DNA of 64,000 bases from Pseudoalteromonas sp. EB27 (GCF_001974875.1 NZ_MTQD01000001.1:248001-312000); one strand, 5' to 3'. Positions 18,091-27,627 are shown, numbered from the stretch's first letter. Notes: generated by a model from the sequence alone, not told the origin. Made by a program: numbers and translations.

Positions 18091-18278
18091 CTATTTTTGG
18101 TTATTACTCTCAAGCCTTTTTAAGGCAAACCCCATAGAGGAGCACATAACACCAAAAATTATTCCCTCATTAGATATAAATCTAATGCTAGGGAACGTTT
18201 CAAATAAGCTTATTATTGCTAAGGAAAAAATAAAACCTATCGCAGAAAAACTAGCCAAGTTTGTGTGGCATGAGTCAT
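18091..18278 (-). pseudogene. Frameshifted mini-gene for a 2-TM protein
   Basis: An ATG at 18278 has a well-placed AGGAAG ribosome-binding site (6-base spacing) but stops after 13 codons (MTHATQTWLVFLR). A different frame is open across the rest and encodes two hydrophobic segments (IGFIFSLAIISLFETF and GIIFGVMCSSMGFAL), ending TAG at 18091-18093. Adding one T to the T5 run where the frames meet would give a continuous protein of about 62 residues. This looks like a one-base deletion or a sequence error. The gene follows the split GGDEF gene on the same strand. Family not recognised. Confidence 0.4.
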
Positions 18279-18294
18279 AACGAACTTCCTTTTA

Positions 18295-19275
18295 TTATTG
18301 TGCTTTTTTAGCTAGCTTATACGCTTGTTTATTTTTATACATTGCATGGTCTGCATCATTTAATAGCGTTTCAAAAGCCTGCTTTTGTTTATTAGTAAAG
18401 CTATAACCTATGCTGAGCGATAAATCGCAAACGTCTTCTTTGAGTAAAGCTTTTGAATACTCGGTCGAAATTTTATTCATAATATAGTTAATTTTACTTT
18501 TATCGCTTACTTGCATTACTGCAACAAACTCATCGCCACCTAAACGCCCTACTATATCGGCACCTCTTAAATGCGTTTTTAGCGTGTCCGCCAATATAAT
18601 CAATGCTTTGTCACCCACTTCATGTCCGCAGGTGTCGTTTAATTTTTTAAAGTCGTTTATATCAATAAACAAACAACACACGTCAAAACCTAAACGCAGT
18701 GCTAAGTTAAGCTTTTGCTGAGCTAGTAAGTTAAGTGCTCGGCGATTATAAATATTAGTTAATGAGTCTAACATGGCTATTTCACGCATTTGCTCATAGC
18801 TATAAACAAGGGCTAAGTCGTCTTCAATCAAATCGCGTAGCTGTTCTATGAGTTCAAAGTATTCATCGGTATAGCTTGTTATTTTAGTGTCTTTTAAACA
18901 TAACGTGCCAAACACTTCGCCTTCAGGCCAATGAATGGGTAAACCTAGGTAGGATTCAACACCGTCTTCAACTACTTCTGACAGGGTATTCCATGTATCG
19001 TTATTACTTGCATCATTAACATATAATGTATTGTTAGTTTCAGCTACGTGGCGACAAAACAGAGGAGTTTGAGGAGGGAGTATAGGGTTGGTCTCAAAGT
19101 TAGATCCACCCTAGTTACTTCTAATAACAACGCGATAGCCTTTGCTTGTTGCCTGAACTATATAACCAGACGGGGCTGAAAAAAGCCCCGTTATAAGATC
19201 AATTGTTTTTTGCCATTTATGCAAAGATATTTGGCCATCAATACCAGAAAATGCCCATTGATCAATTTCAAACAT
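18295..19275 (-). pseudogene. GAF-GGDEF diguanylate cyclase split by an in-frame TAG
   Basis: Would synthesise the second messenger c-di-GMP. Read through, it is a 326-residue protein with an N-terminal GAF sensor domain (about 15-150) and a C-terminal GGDEF domain (about 165-320). The active-site motif is GRLGGDEF, and an RGAD inhibitory site lies five residues before it. The frame is interrupted by TAG at 19113-19111 (codon 55). The 54 residues before it (from ATG 19275, which has a GAGG site) and the residues after it (HVAETNNTLYVND, SYLGLPIHWPEGEVFGTLC) are both clearly GAF. The GGDEF part is intact and might still be made from an internal GTG near 18915. It may be a pseudogene, a read-through gene, or a sequence error. 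Confidence 0.8.
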
Positions 19276-19333
19276 TGCTTTACCTCGGCTGCTTAGTAGC
19301 TCCAGTATAGGCAAAAAAGCAAAGTAAAAGCTA

Positions 19334-20581
19334 TTATTTACGACGCCTACTTGGCTCTCTTTTACCAGTGATGCGCTTTTTATCGCGATCTTTTCGCGAC
19401 TTATTGGTGTTTTTACGATTGTCTTTTGGCTTTTTATTAGGATCTGGCTCGTAACCTTCTAACCACTGCGGCGTTAAGCGCGTATCGAGTAATACTTCAA
19501 TTTCTTCTAGCAGCCATTGCTCATCAAGACTTACCAGCGACATAGCAAGTCCTTGTTCACCTGCACGACCTGTACGACCAATACGGTGTACGTAATCCTC
19601 TGCAATGTATGGTAGCTCAAAGTTAATTACGTATCTAAGTGTTGAAATATCTAAACCACGCGCGGCTACATCGGTTGCAACAAGTACACGTGTAATACCT
19701 TCTTTAAAGTTTTGCAATGCACGGTCGCGTGCGCCTTGCGATTTGTCGCCATGGATTGATTCGGTTTTTAAACCGTCTTTACACATTTCTTTAGCGAGCT
19801 GATCAGCCATTTGTTTTGTGCGAGTAAAAATAAGCACTTGTCGCCAGTTTTTCATGCCAATCATGTGCGATACAAGTTCGCGCTTACGATCCTCATCTAC
19901 AGCGTAAATAACTTGCTCTACTTCAACTGCGGCTGAGTTACGTTTATCAACTTCAATTAGCTCTGGGTTTTTAAGTAACTTTTTACTGAGTTCAAACACG
20001 CTGTCATCAAACGTAGCTGAAAATAGTAAAGTTTGGCGATCGCCTGGGATATGACGCAATATACGTCTAATTTCATCAATAAACCCCATATCAAGCATGC
20101 GGTCAGCTTCGTCAAACACTAAAGAGTCTACGCTTGAAAGTACCACACTACCTTTAACTATATGATCAAGTAAACGCCCAGGTGTTGCCACTATAACTTG
20201 GGCTGTTTTAAGTGCTTTTATTTGTGGACCAATACTTACGCCGCCATACGCTAAAGCACCATTGATATTAGTGCCTTGTGCGTACTTTTCAAAGCTGGCA
20301 AATACTTGCTGAGCAAGCTCTCGTGTTGGCGTTAAAATTACAACGCGGGCAAGACCTTGCTCATCTTTTTTAGGGGTATTTAAAAGCTTATGTAACAGCG
20401 GTAAAACAAAAGCGGCGGTTTTACCCGTACCTGTTTGTGCACTGCCCATTACATCACTTCCGGCTAAAATAGGCGGAATGGTTTTAATCTGAATTGCGGT
20501 AGGTTGAGTGTAATTATTTTGCTCAATCGCAGTTAATAATAACGGGTCGAGATTAAGTGATGAGAACGTAGTGGCAGACAT
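19334..20581 (-). CDS. DEAD-box ATP-dependent RNA helicase, RhlE-like
   Basis: Unwinds RNA duplexes, probably in ribosome assembly or RNA turnover. All helicase motifs are visible: Q motif (NYTQPTAIQ), motif I (AQTGTGKT), PTRELAQQ, TPGRLLDH, DEAD box written VFDEADRMLDMGF, SAT, and the second-domain motifs ARGLDI and HRIGRTGRAG. The last 40 residues are a basic Lys/Arg-rich tail, typical of RhlE-type RNA-binding extensions. The 415 residues fit the RhlE subfamily, although SrmB-like paralogues are hard to exclude. It lies upstream of the split GGDEF gene on the same strand. Confidence 0.9.
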   Translation of the reverse strand: MSATTFSSLNLDPLLLTAIEQNNYTQPTAIQIKTIPPILAGSDVMGSAQTGTGKTAAFVLPLLHKLLNTPKKDEQGLARVVILTPTRELAQQVFASFEKYAQGTNINGALAYGGVSIGPQIKALKTAQVIVATPGRLLDHIVKGSVVLSSVDSLVFDEADRMLDMGFIDEIRRILRHIPGDRQTLLFSATFDDSVFELSKKLLKNPELIEVDKRNSAAVEVEQVIYAVDEDRKRELVSHMIGMKNWRQVLIFTRTKQMADQLAKEMCKDGLKTESIHGDKSQGARDRALQNFKEGITRVLVATDVAARGLDISTLRYVINFELPYIAEDYVHRIGRTGRAGEQGLAMSLVSLDEQWLLEEIEVLLDTRLTPQWLEGYEPDPNKKPKDNRKNTNKSRKDRDKKRITGKREPSRRRK

Positions 20582-20713
20582 AGGCTTAGCTTTAAAATAA
20601 CAAAGAGCGCTATTGTACGCATATTACTGTACTGCGTAAATTAACCAGTTCAGAAAAGTATTTAATCGTAGTTACTCACTTACGCTTTAGCGCTAAAACA
20701 ATAAAAAAACCAA

Positions 20714-20753
20714 TAAAAAAGGCGCTAAATAACAGTTGTATTTAGCGCCTTTT
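20714..20753 (-). terminator. Bidirectional terminator near the DUF3581 gene end
   Basis: AAAAGGCGCTAAATA-ACAGTTG-TATTTAGCGCCTTTT is a perfect 15-base stem with A and T runs. It lies 17 bases beyond the stop of the DUF3581 gene on the minus strand and upstream of the helicase promoter. Confidence 0.88.
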
Positions 20754-20769
20754 ATAATTTTCTGTAGCT

Positions 20770-21471
20770 TTAAGCTGGCTTTAGTGTCGCTTTACGTTCG
20801 TTGTAAAACGCTATTAAATCGTCAACTGTTGCTTGGCAGTATTCGCGTATACCCGAAACCACCATGTGCTTTTCACCACTACCCACTTTAACGCCGTTTT
20901 CCAACAGGTTAAAACGTAGTGTGATTTTTCCGCGCTTACCGGCATACTCAAAACTAGGCTCTGCAAACTCAAGTTCTGGTTCTGTAATATCAAGATTATC
21001 AAGATTGATAAGCATTGATTCGTAAATCACCATCGGACGAGCAGGGTTTATCATTACCTCTTGCTTGCCCATTAATGGAATAATTACATGCGGAAAAGTA
21101 GTACCAGAAAACTCAACATAATTTTTTATAAGACTATTAGTTAATGCTGGGCATTGGCTGGTTTTACCGCTGCGCTTTACCTTTAAAATTACTTTTTCGC
21201 CATTGGTAACATCAAACTCATCGGCTCCCTCAGGAAAATTAAGTTTGGTGTTTTCATCAACCATACCAGCAAAAGTAAATTCCATTTGTTCACTAATACC
21301 GTAGCGGTCTAGTACCAATGAAAAAAGTAAGTCTCCTGGCGCGCAAAACTTTTTGGCATCTTTGTCGTGAAGTGGATTGTAATCGTCAGCAACGCATTTA
21401 GCGAATCGACAACCCTGCTCACGAGAGATAGAAACATAATCAGCATGCTGCTGAAAAAAAGGACTTAACAT
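20770..21471 (-). CDS. DUF3581 family protein
   Basis: Matches the DUF3581 family of gammaproteobacteria, for which I know no demonstrated function. The N-terminal segment FAKCVADDYNPLHD resembles the catalytic helix of hotdog/MaoC-type hydratases (D-x-N-P-x-H), suggesting a hotdog fold that binds an acyl thioester. It has 233 residues, no signal peptide and no membrane segment, so it is probably cytoplasmic. It stands alone between a terminator and the divergent CPBP gene. The enzymatic role is inferred only from that motif. Confidence 0.75.
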   Translation of the reverse strand: MLSPFFQQHADYVSISREQGCRFAKCVADDYNPLHDKDAKKFCAPGDLLFSLVLDRYGISEQMEFTFAGMVDENTKLNFPEGADEFDVTNGEKVILKVKRSGKTSQCPALTNSLIKNYVEFSGTTFPHVIIPLMGKQEVMINPARPMVIYESMLINLDNLDITEPELEFAEPSFEYAGKRGKITLRFNLLENGVKVGSGEKHMVVSGIREYCQATVDDLIAFYNERKATLKPA

Positions 21472-21583
21472 AGTTTGTTCACTGCTTAAACTGCTTATAA
21501 CCTATCTATATTACCAGAAAAAAAATATTGAGAGGTCGAATCTGTTAGATTAATGGCTAAATAAAACAGAGCAATAAAAAACA

Positions 21584-22465
21584 ATGACTTTTTATTTATT
21601 AGCGCTATCAATTATATGTGTTTTTCCGTACTGCAAAATATCAATAATGCGGCAACCCCTTTGGCACTACTTACTAGCTTTAGGTGTTGTAAGTGCGTAT
21701 TTTCAAGGTTATATAAATTTATATGCTCTGCTGTTCACTGGGCTTTACGTTGTTTTATACTACTGTGTGCAAAATACAAAGCGGGCAATAATACGCGCTA
21801 TATTAAGTACTGTTTTTATAGTTTCCTCATTGGCGTTAGCACTTCATTGGGTACCTGGTTTTAATAACCTCCCTATTGTTATAGACGAGCGTATTACCAG
21901 CGATGCGATTACTTTTACCCTTTATGCTAATTTTGATAAAGCTATGGCTGGGTTATTTCTTTGTGCTTACTTTTTTTCAAACTTAGATTCAAATAAAAAG
22001 CCTTTAAAAACAGACTCTAATAAAGCGGGCTCATTAAACGTTAAACAACCCATTTTTATAATTATTGCTACTGTTTTGGCTTCGTTCACTGCGGCTTTAA
22101 TGCTTGGACTTGTAAGCTTTGACCCAAAAGTGCCCAACTTTTGGTTAGTCTTTATTGCTATTAATCTTTTATTTACCTGTGTTGCCGAAGAAGCTTTATT
22201 TCGAGGTTTACTTCAAACTAAGCTTAGCAAAATAATTACACCGACCCGTTTAGCAATACTTGCCCCTGTAATTACTGCATGTATTTTTGCTTTGGCACAT
22301 TTTGCAGGAGGGTTTAACTATGTATTGGTTTCATTTATTGCAGGCTTAGGATATGGCTATGCTTTTTATAAAACGCGGCGCTTAGAGTGGGCTATTTTAT
22401 GCCATTGGTTGGTTAATGTTTGTCACTTCTTTTTGTTTACTTACCCTATGCTCAATAAAATCTAA
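21584..22465 (+). CDS. CPBP family intramembrane glutamic protease
   Basis: Polytopic membrane protein of the CAAX-protease/bacteriocin-processing (Abi) family. Roughly eight hydrophobic segments are present. The catalytic signature appears as VAEEALFRG (E-E-x-x-x-R), followed by FALAHFAGG and a later HWLVNVCHF; these supply the conserved Glu, Arg and His residues. The 293-residue length fits. Substrate is unknown; members cleave within or near the membrane, and some give bacteriocin self-immunity. No bacteriocin gene is nearby. The start ATG lacks a strong ribosome-binding site, and the ATG at 21644 is an alternative. Confidence 0.85.
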   Translation: MTFYLLALSIICVFPYCKISIMRQPLWHYLLALGVVSAYFQGYINLYALLFTGLYVVLYYCVQNTKRAIIRAILSTVFIVSSLALALHWVPGFNNLPIVIDERITSDAITFTLYANFDKAMAGLFLCAYFFSNLDSNKKPLKTDSNKAGSLNVKQPIFIIIATVLASFTAALMLGLVSFDPKVPNFWLVFIAINLLFTCVAEEALFRGLLQTKLSKIITPTRLAILAPVITACIFALAHFAGGFNYVLVSFIAGLGYGYAFYKTRRLEWAILCHWLVNVCHFFLFTYPMLNKI

Positions 22466-22560
22466 ATACATTTACAAATGCTAACAATTTACTTAGTAGT
22501 AAACATTGCCCGCATTTGATTTTGTTAGTAATTTACTACTTTAAATAAATTAAAGGATTA

Positions 22561-22959
22561 ATGAATATGCTACGTTTTATAACAACAATAACTGTGCTCG
22601 CCACAATAACGGGTTGTTCAAGCATGACTTATCATACAGATATAGACAACGGCGTTTTATCTCAAGAAATTGGCACTTACGTTAATAAAAGAGATTTACA
22701 GCAATTTTATAGCGATCAAGAAGCTCACGAGAGTGGCGCAACACTTTTAGGCCGAATAGAAGCTGAAAGCTGTGATGGCGACGGTAGAGGTAAAAATAAT
22801 GTAAGCTACAATCGCTCTAAATCAAACGCGATTGATTTACTTAAAGCTGATGCTATGCGCAAAGGTGGGAATGCTTTTACTATCAATTCTTGTAGTGAAA
22901 CCTCTGTATCGTACTGCGACCTATCTGTTTTATGCACCGGACAGGCCTACGATTATTAA
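22561..22959 (+). CDS. RcsF-like outer-membrane lipoprotein
   Basis: Small lipoprotein: signal peptide with lipobox ITGC (Cys near residue 19). The C-terminal domain has four Cys residues in the pattern ESC...NSC...YCDLSVLC plus LLKADAMRKGGNAF, close to the fold of RcsF. RcsF is the envelope-stress sensor feeding the Rcs phosphorelay in enterobacteria. The 132-residue length also fits. Rcs genes are not in the window, so the call is for fold family, not proven function. AAAGGA precedes the ATG at good spacing. It converges closely with the mini-oxygenase gene, leaving 4 bases between the stop codons. Confidence 0.65.
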   Translation: MNMLRFITTITVLATITGCSSMTYHTDIDNGVLSQEIGTYVNKRDLQQFYSDQEAHESGATLLGRIEAESCDGDGRGKNNVSYNRSKSNAIDLLKADAMRKGGNAFTINSCSETSVSYCDLSVLCTGQAYDY

Positions 22960-22963
22960 TAAC

Positions 22964-23263
22964 TTATATATTAAGCGCAAAGCTCAGTAGCACACGCTTT
23001 CCAGACTCGATTTTAGATACGCTGTGTTCGTACTTATCGGGTCTGAATAAATACACGCGATTAAATAAATTTATAATGCATTTTGAACATTTAAATACCC
23101 CACCCGCTTTAGGTTTTTCTAATACAAAGTTGAGCTTGTAATAGCGCCCTTGCTGCACAGGGTCAATATGGTTCATTACGCTGTGATTAGTTGGGTAAGT
23201 AACAAGGTTTATCGAAAATGTATTACTGCTAAAAATAGCTTTGTTTTTAACGGTTGCAATCAT
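22964..23263 (-). CDS. Mini 2OG-Fe(II) oxygenase-like protein
   Basis: Probable double-stranded beta-helix protein of the 2-oxoglutarate/Fe(II) oxygenase type, only 99 residues long. The iron triad can be proposed: H-x-D in NHIDP (H32, D34) and a distal His in YEHSVSKIESGKR with the following basic residue positioned to bind 2-oxoglutarate. RYYKLNFVLEKPKAGG and FRPDKYEHS match the core strands of small family members. Most of this superfamily exceed 180 residues, so this is a minimal core. An AGGAGG-like site (minus-strand reading of CCTCCT) precedes the ATG. Substrate unknown. Confidence 0.65.
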   Translation of the reverse strand: MIATVKNKAIFSSNTFSINLVTYPTNHSVMNHIDPVQQGRYYKLNFVLEKPKAGGVFKCSKCIINLFNRVYLFRPDKYEHSVSKIESGKRVLLSFALNI

Positions 23264-23370
23264 ACTGCCTCCTATGAGTTTATATGCCGCATTGTAGCAT
23301 TTAGTAAATTATGAATGCTTAGGCTAAACAATATCAAAATACGATGTCATATAGCTAAACAGCCTGAAAC

Positions 23371-23404
23371 AAAAAAGCCGAGCTTAATAAAGCTCGGCTT
23401 TTAA
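23371..23404. terminator. Bidirectional terminator after gltX
   Basis: AAAAAAGCCGAGCTT-AATA-AAGCTCGGCTTTTAA: a 10-base GC-rich stem flanked by A and T runs. It lies 40 bases beyond the gltX stop. Confidence 0.88.
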
Positions 23405-23444
23405 TACTTTTAACAACTAACTATTGAGCCGTTATTATTAAATA

Positions 23445-24929
23445 CTATGCGCTTGGGTATTCGCGGTACGCACGTTCTATATTTTTAGCCTGCTTTTTAG
23501 AAATACCTAAATGAGCAAGTGCTACACGTAAACGGGCGCGTGATAGGTCAGAGCCTAAAATTTCCATTGCATCAAGCACTGACGTACTTGATGTTTTGCC
23601 AGTAATTGCGACAAATATTGGCTCTAAAAAGTCTTTAATTTTTAACTCATGGAATGTTGCAACTTCTTTTGCAATTGCAAAAATAGCGGGTTTTTCAAAG
23701 CTACGCAAACCTTCAAGCTGCCATACAAAAAATTGTAGCGCTTGGCGAATTACGTTTTCGTCTGCTTTGCCGGTTGTTAATAACGCAGGATCGTAAGTTG
23801 GAATTCCGCCTACAAAGTGCCCTGCTAGTTCAACCATATCCGACAGTGTATTAATACGTGTTTTAACTTCTGGTAATATTTTAGCGAGCATTTCGCCGTT
23901 AAACTTCCAATCAACAAAGCGCTGAATTAACTGTTCGTCGGTTAGGTTTTCGCGGATCCACATGCCGTTTAACCAGCTTAGTTTATCTACGTCAAATACC
24001 GGACCACCAAGCGATACACGCTTCATGTCGAAGTTTTCAATCATCTCATTAAGTGTGAATTTTTCACGCTCATCAGGCATTGACCAACCCATACGACCTA
24101 AGTAGTTAAGCACGGCTTCTGGCAGGTAGCCCATTTCTTTATAGTAATTAATAGACGTTGGGTTTTTACGCTTAGACAGCTTTGATTTATCTGGGTTACG
24201 TAGTAATGGTAAGTGACCAAGTACTGGTGCTTCCCAACCAAAATCTTCATACAGTTTTAATAACTTAGGAGCTGAGTTAATCCACTCTTCACCACGGAAA
24301 ATATGACTAATTTCCATGTGGTGGTCGTCAACTACGTTCGCTAAAAAGTACGTTGGGAAACCATCAGCTTTTAAAAGTACTTGCATGTCTACGTTTTCCC
24401 ACGGGATCTCAATTTCATCACGTAGGTAGTCGTTAAACTTAAATGTGCCTTCGCTTGGGATTTTCATACGTATAACGTAAGGTTTGCCTGTCGCTAAGTT
24501 TGCTTTAATTTCTTCATCTGTATGGTTTAAACCACGGCCGTCGTATTTAGGGCGTAAGCCTTCTGCCATTTGCTCTTCACGCATTTGATCAAGCTCTTCG
24601 CTTGTTGCAAAGCAGTAAAACGCTTTGCCATCGTCAACTAACTGATGCGCGTACTTTTTATATAAATCGCTACGCTCAGATTGACGGTAAGGACCAAATT
24701 CGCCACCCACATCAGGACCATGATCCCAATCAAGCCCTAACCAACGTAGGCTATCCATAATCGCAAGTTCAGACTCTGGCGTGCTACGTACTTGGTCTGT
24801 ATCTTCTATACGAAGTACAAATTCACCGCCTTGTTGTTTAGCAAAACAGTAGTTAAATAAGGCGATATAAGCGGTGCCAAGATGCGGGTCACCAGTTGGC
24901 GACGGGGCAACACGGGTGCGAATTGTCAT
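23445..24929 (-). CDS. gltX: Glutamate-tRNA ligase
   Basis: Charges tRNA-Glu with glutamate. Class I synthetase signatures are clear: the HIGH-type motif in [14 protein letters not shown] near the N-terminus and the KMSKS-type motif in [10 protein letters not shown] (about residue 255). The C-terminal anticodon-binding region is all helical, ending in a short basic tail. The 494 residues fit the bacterial non-zinc form. The ATG start at 24929 is supported by AAAGAGA upstream. It is followed closely upstream by a glutaredoxin-like gene on the same strand (39-base gap). Confidence 0.97.
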   Translation of the reverse strand: MTIRTRVAPSPTGDPHLGTAYIALFNYCFAKQQGGEFVLRIEDTDQVRSTPESELAIMDSLRWLGLDWDHGPDVGGEFGPYRQSERSDLYKKYAHQLVDDGKAFYCFATSEELDQMREEQMAEGLRPKYDGRGLNHTDEEIKANLATGKPYVIRMKIPSEGTFKFNDYLRDEIEIPWENVDMQVLLKADGFPTYFLANVVDDHHMEISHIFRGEEWINSAPKLLKLYEDFGWEAPVLGHLPLLRNPDKSKLSKRKNPTSINYYKEMGYLPEAVLNYLGRMGWSMPDEREKFTLNEMIENFDMKRVSLGGPVFDVDKLSWLNGMWIRENLTDEQLIQRFVDWKFNGEMLAKILPEVKTRINTLSDMVELAGHFVGGIPTYDPALLTTGKADENVIRQALQFFVWQLEGLRSFEKPAIFAIAKEVATFHELKIKDFLEPIFVAITGKTSSTSVLDAMEILGSDLSRARLRVALAHLGISKKQAKNIERAYREYPSA

Positions 24930-24968
24930 GGTATATTCTCTTTAAATAAGTGAGATAGTAAAAGTGGT

Positions 24969-25328
24969 TTATGCAGCTACTTTGTTTAAATAAGCAATAA
25001 TATCGTTTGATTCATACAGCCATTGTACTTGGCCATTTTGCTCTATACGCAGGCAAGGTACTTTAACTTTGCCACCTTGCTCTAGTAGCTCTTGACGATA
25101 TTGCTCATTGTCTTTTGCATCACGCGTTTCTATGTTTAAGCCTTCGCGTTTAATGGCGCGACGTACTTTTACACAAAACGGGCATGCTTTAAATTGATAC
25201 AGTTTAAATTGTGAGGTTTGCTGATCAAGCTGTGCTTGCTCGTCGCTTGCACGCTTTTTACTGCGAGGAGTAAATACAAAATTAAAGAATAAGATTATAC
25301 AACCTAAAAACCAACGAACTAATTTCAT
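24969..25328 (-). CDS. Membrane-anchored glutaredoxin-like protein
   Basis: The glutaredoxin/GST-N thioredoxin fold spans about residues 40-118. The redox-active pair is CPFC in YQFKACPFCVKVRRAI, with the cis-Pro in KVKVPCLR and the glutathione-site-like YESNDIIAYL near the end. Unlike cytoplasmic glutaredoxins it has an N-terminal hydrophobic segment (about 4-20) followed by RSKKR, so it is probably tethered to the inner membrane with the domain on the cytoplasmic side. Length is 119 residues. It is likely a disulphide or glutathione oxidoreductase of unknown partner. Confidence 0.85.
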   Translation of the reverse strand: MKLVRWFLGCIILFFNFVFTPRSKKRASDEQAQLDQQTSQFKLYQFKACPFCVKVRRAIKREGLNIETRDAKDNEQYRQELLEQGGKVKVPCLRIEQNGQVQWLYESNDIIAYLNKVAA

Positions 25329-25444
25329 GTTCTGTGCTCTGCTTACAACAATTTAAGGAGCCAGATTTTAGCACAAATTTGCAATCAAAAAAGTGTAATA
25401 CTCCGAGAATTACACTCAAGTAATTTAATTTACTAAAAGTGCTT

Positions 25445-26548
25445 CTATAGCAATACCATATCATCCCTATGAAGTACTTCTGCGCCACTATCGTAATCGA
25501 GTAATTGGCCTATTTGACTAGAGTGCGCACCCTTTATTTTATTTACCTCAACGCTACTAAATCGCGTTAAGCCCCGTGCAATCACTTGATTTTTTGCATC
25601 TATTAAATCAATTAAATCACCGCGTTCAAAACGTCCAAATGCATTAGTAACGCCTTTAGCGAGTAAACTTGCGCCTTTATTTTGAAGGGCGCCAATAGCA
25701 CCTGTATCAATAACAATTTGACCGGTACTTTTAGGCCCGGCTAGTAACCATTTTTTACGGCCATCTTTTGGGGCGGTGAGTTTTAAAAAACGCGTGCCTG
25801 GTAACTCGTCACTCATACATTTTAAAATAACGTTTTTACCTGCACCTTTAGCAATAATAACTTCAACGCCTGCGCGCCTTGCAATATCGGCGGCTTGCAG
25901 TTTAGTTGCCATACCGCCGGTGCCTAAATTTGTGCCACTGCCACCAGCAAGTTGGCGTAGTTCATCGTTTATATGTGTTACCTCGCCAATGAGGGTGGCA
26001 TCGGCGTTTGTGCGCGGATCGCTGGTAAATAAGCCTTCTTGATCGGTAAGTAGCAATAATTTATTAGCATTAGCCAAAATAGCGACAAGCGCCGATAAAT
26101 TATCGTTGTCGCCTACTTTTATTTCACTGGTAGCGACTGCGTCATTTTCGTTAATGATGGGTACAACGTCGTAATTTAATAACGCATTGAGCGTATCGCG
26201 TGCATTAAGGTAACGCTCTCTGTCGTCTACATCAGCGCGAGTAAGCAGCATTTGTCCTACATTTATCCCATATAAACCAAACAAGCTCTGCCAAATATGA
26301 ATAAGTTGACCTTGTCCAATTGCAGCAAGCATTTGTTTATCAATTAAGCTTCTGCCACAGGGTTTTAATAGCTGTTCACGCCCAGCAGCTACCGCGCCGC
26401 TCGATACTAAAATAACGTGATGCCCCAGCTTTTTAAGCTCGCAGCATTGGCGTACTAATTCAACCATGTGCGCTTTATCTAGTTTATCGGTGCCGCCAGT
26501 AAGTACGCTTGTACCAAGCTTTACAACTATTACCTGTTCCCTTTGCAT
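25445..26548 (-). CDS. proB: Glutamate 5-kinase
   Basis: Phosphorylates glutamate, the first step of proline synthesis. The amino-acid kinase domain (about 1-255) shows [40 protein letters not shown] and [14 protein letters not shown]-terminal PUA domain follows (about 275-365, [13 protein letters not shown]). The frame opens six codons earlier at 26566, but the start at 26548 gives 367 residues, identical in length to E. coli ProB. proA, usually directly downstream, is not here; a glutaredoxin gene follows instead. Confidence 0.96.
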   Translation of the reverse strand: MQREQVIVVKLGTSVLTGGTDKLDKAHMVELVRQCCELKKLGHHVILVSSGAVAAGREQLLKPCGRSLIDKQMLAAIGQGQLIHIWQSLFGLYGINVGQMLLTRADVDDRERYLNARDTLNALLNYDVVPIINENDAVATSEIKVGDNDNLSALVAILANANKLLLLTDQEGLFTSDPRTNADATLIGEVTHINDELRQLAGGSGTNLGTGGMATKLQAADIARRAGVEVIIAKGAGKNVILKCMSDELPGTRFLKLTAPKDGRKKWLLAGPKSTGQIVIDTGAIGALQNKGASLLAKGVTNAFGRFERGDLIDLIDAKNQVIARGLTRFSSVEVNKIKGAHSSQIGQLLDYDSGAEVLHRDDMVLL

Positions 26549-26625
26549 GTGCTTTTTACTAATCATTAATTAAAGATGAATTAATTTATACCAGCTCGGT
26601 ATTTTTGAACAAGTTAAAAATATTC

Positions 26626-27627
26626 ATGCTAGGATCTGATTTTATTAAATTATATAAATTACTCTCTATGCCTGCCAGTTTGTGTTTAATTATTGCCACC
26701 TTTTTATGGGGCAGCTCTTTTATAGCGCTTAAATATGCCATTGCCATTTACGACCCTGCCTTGGTAATATTTTTACGCATGCTCACCACGTTAGTTTTAT
26801 CGCTTTGCTTATGGCGCTACGTTATTCGGTTTGAGTATTTAAAAGGTGATTGGAAGTATTTAGTGGGTATGTCGCTTGCTGAGCCTTGCTTGTACTTTTT
26901 ATTTGAAGGTCACGCAATGGAATATACATCAGCCTCGCAGGCGGGTGTTATTGTGTCGTGCTTGCCTATAATTATTGCGCTGCTTGCCTTTTTATTACTT
27001 AAAGAATACATAAGCAAAGCCATTGTTGTTGGCTTTACGCTGTGTATTGGCGGCAGTATTTTACTTACGCTTCTTTCACCCAATTCTGAGCAAGCACCTA
27101 ATCCGTTACTAGGTAACTTTTTAGAGCTGATGGCTATGGTGTGCGCTGCATTTTATACCGTAAGTATTAAGCATTTAGCTAATCGCTACTCCCCCCTTAC
27201 TTTAATTGCACTTCAAGGTATTAGCGGCAGCTTGTTTTTTGCACCTTTTTTGTTTTTTATCGATCTACCAAGCGAAAACCAACACGACTTAACCGCGCTT
27301 ATGAGTATTTTATATTTAGGTTCGTGTGTAACCCTTGGCGGCTACGGCATGTACAATTATGCTATTAGCAAAGTCTCGGTATTAACCGCGGCTGCATATT
27401 CTAATTTAATTCCTATTTTTACACTTATTTTGTCAGCCATTATTTTGGGCGAAGTGCTCAACGTGTGGCAATGGCTGAGTATATTTGTGGTATTTATTGG
27501 TGTAATGGTAAGCCAGCGCCATCAAGAACTTGTGGTTGATATACCACTTAGTGAATCGGGTGAAGATATTTGCGCAGATACAAGCAATCTCAAATCAGTA
27601 CCTGAGGCAAGCGAATCAAAAGGATAA
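26626..27627 (+). CDS. EamA (DMT superfamily) exporter
   Basis: Ten-segment drug/metabolite transporter made of two EamA halves (about residues 15-140 and 160-295). Typical features are ATFLWGSSFIALKYA in the first segment and a repeated glycine-rich pattern in the second half, ending GVMVSQRHQE. The C-terminal 35 residues are hydrophilic and acidic, and their coding DNA overlaps the end of the sortase gene on the other strand by 106 bases. The frame opens at a TTG at 26605; ATG codons at 26626 and 26668 are the realistic starts, and neither has a good ribosome-binding site. Substrate unknown. Confidence 0.82.
   Translation: MLGSDFIKLYKLLSMPASLCLIIATFLWGSSFIALKYAIAIYDPALVIFLRMLTTLVLSLCLWRYVIRFEYLKGDWKYLVGMSLAEPCLYFLFEGHAMEYTSASQAGVIVSCLPIIIALLAFLLLKEYISKAIVVGFTLCIGGSILLTLLSPNSEQAPNPLLGNFLELMAMVCAAFYTVSIKHLANRYSPLTLIALQGISGSLFFAPFLFFIDLPSENQHDLTALMSILYLGSCVTLGGYGMYNYAISKVSVLTAAAYSNLIPIFTLILSAIILGEVLNVWQWLSIFVVFIGVMVSQRHQELVVDIPLSESGEDICADTSNLKSVPEASESKG

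Noticed and set aside
25282-25488. 68-residue minus-strand ORF between the glutaredoxin and proB genes
   Set aside because: It overlaps both real genes in another frame, has no ribosome-binding site and a Cys/Tyr-rich composition typical of a shadow frame.
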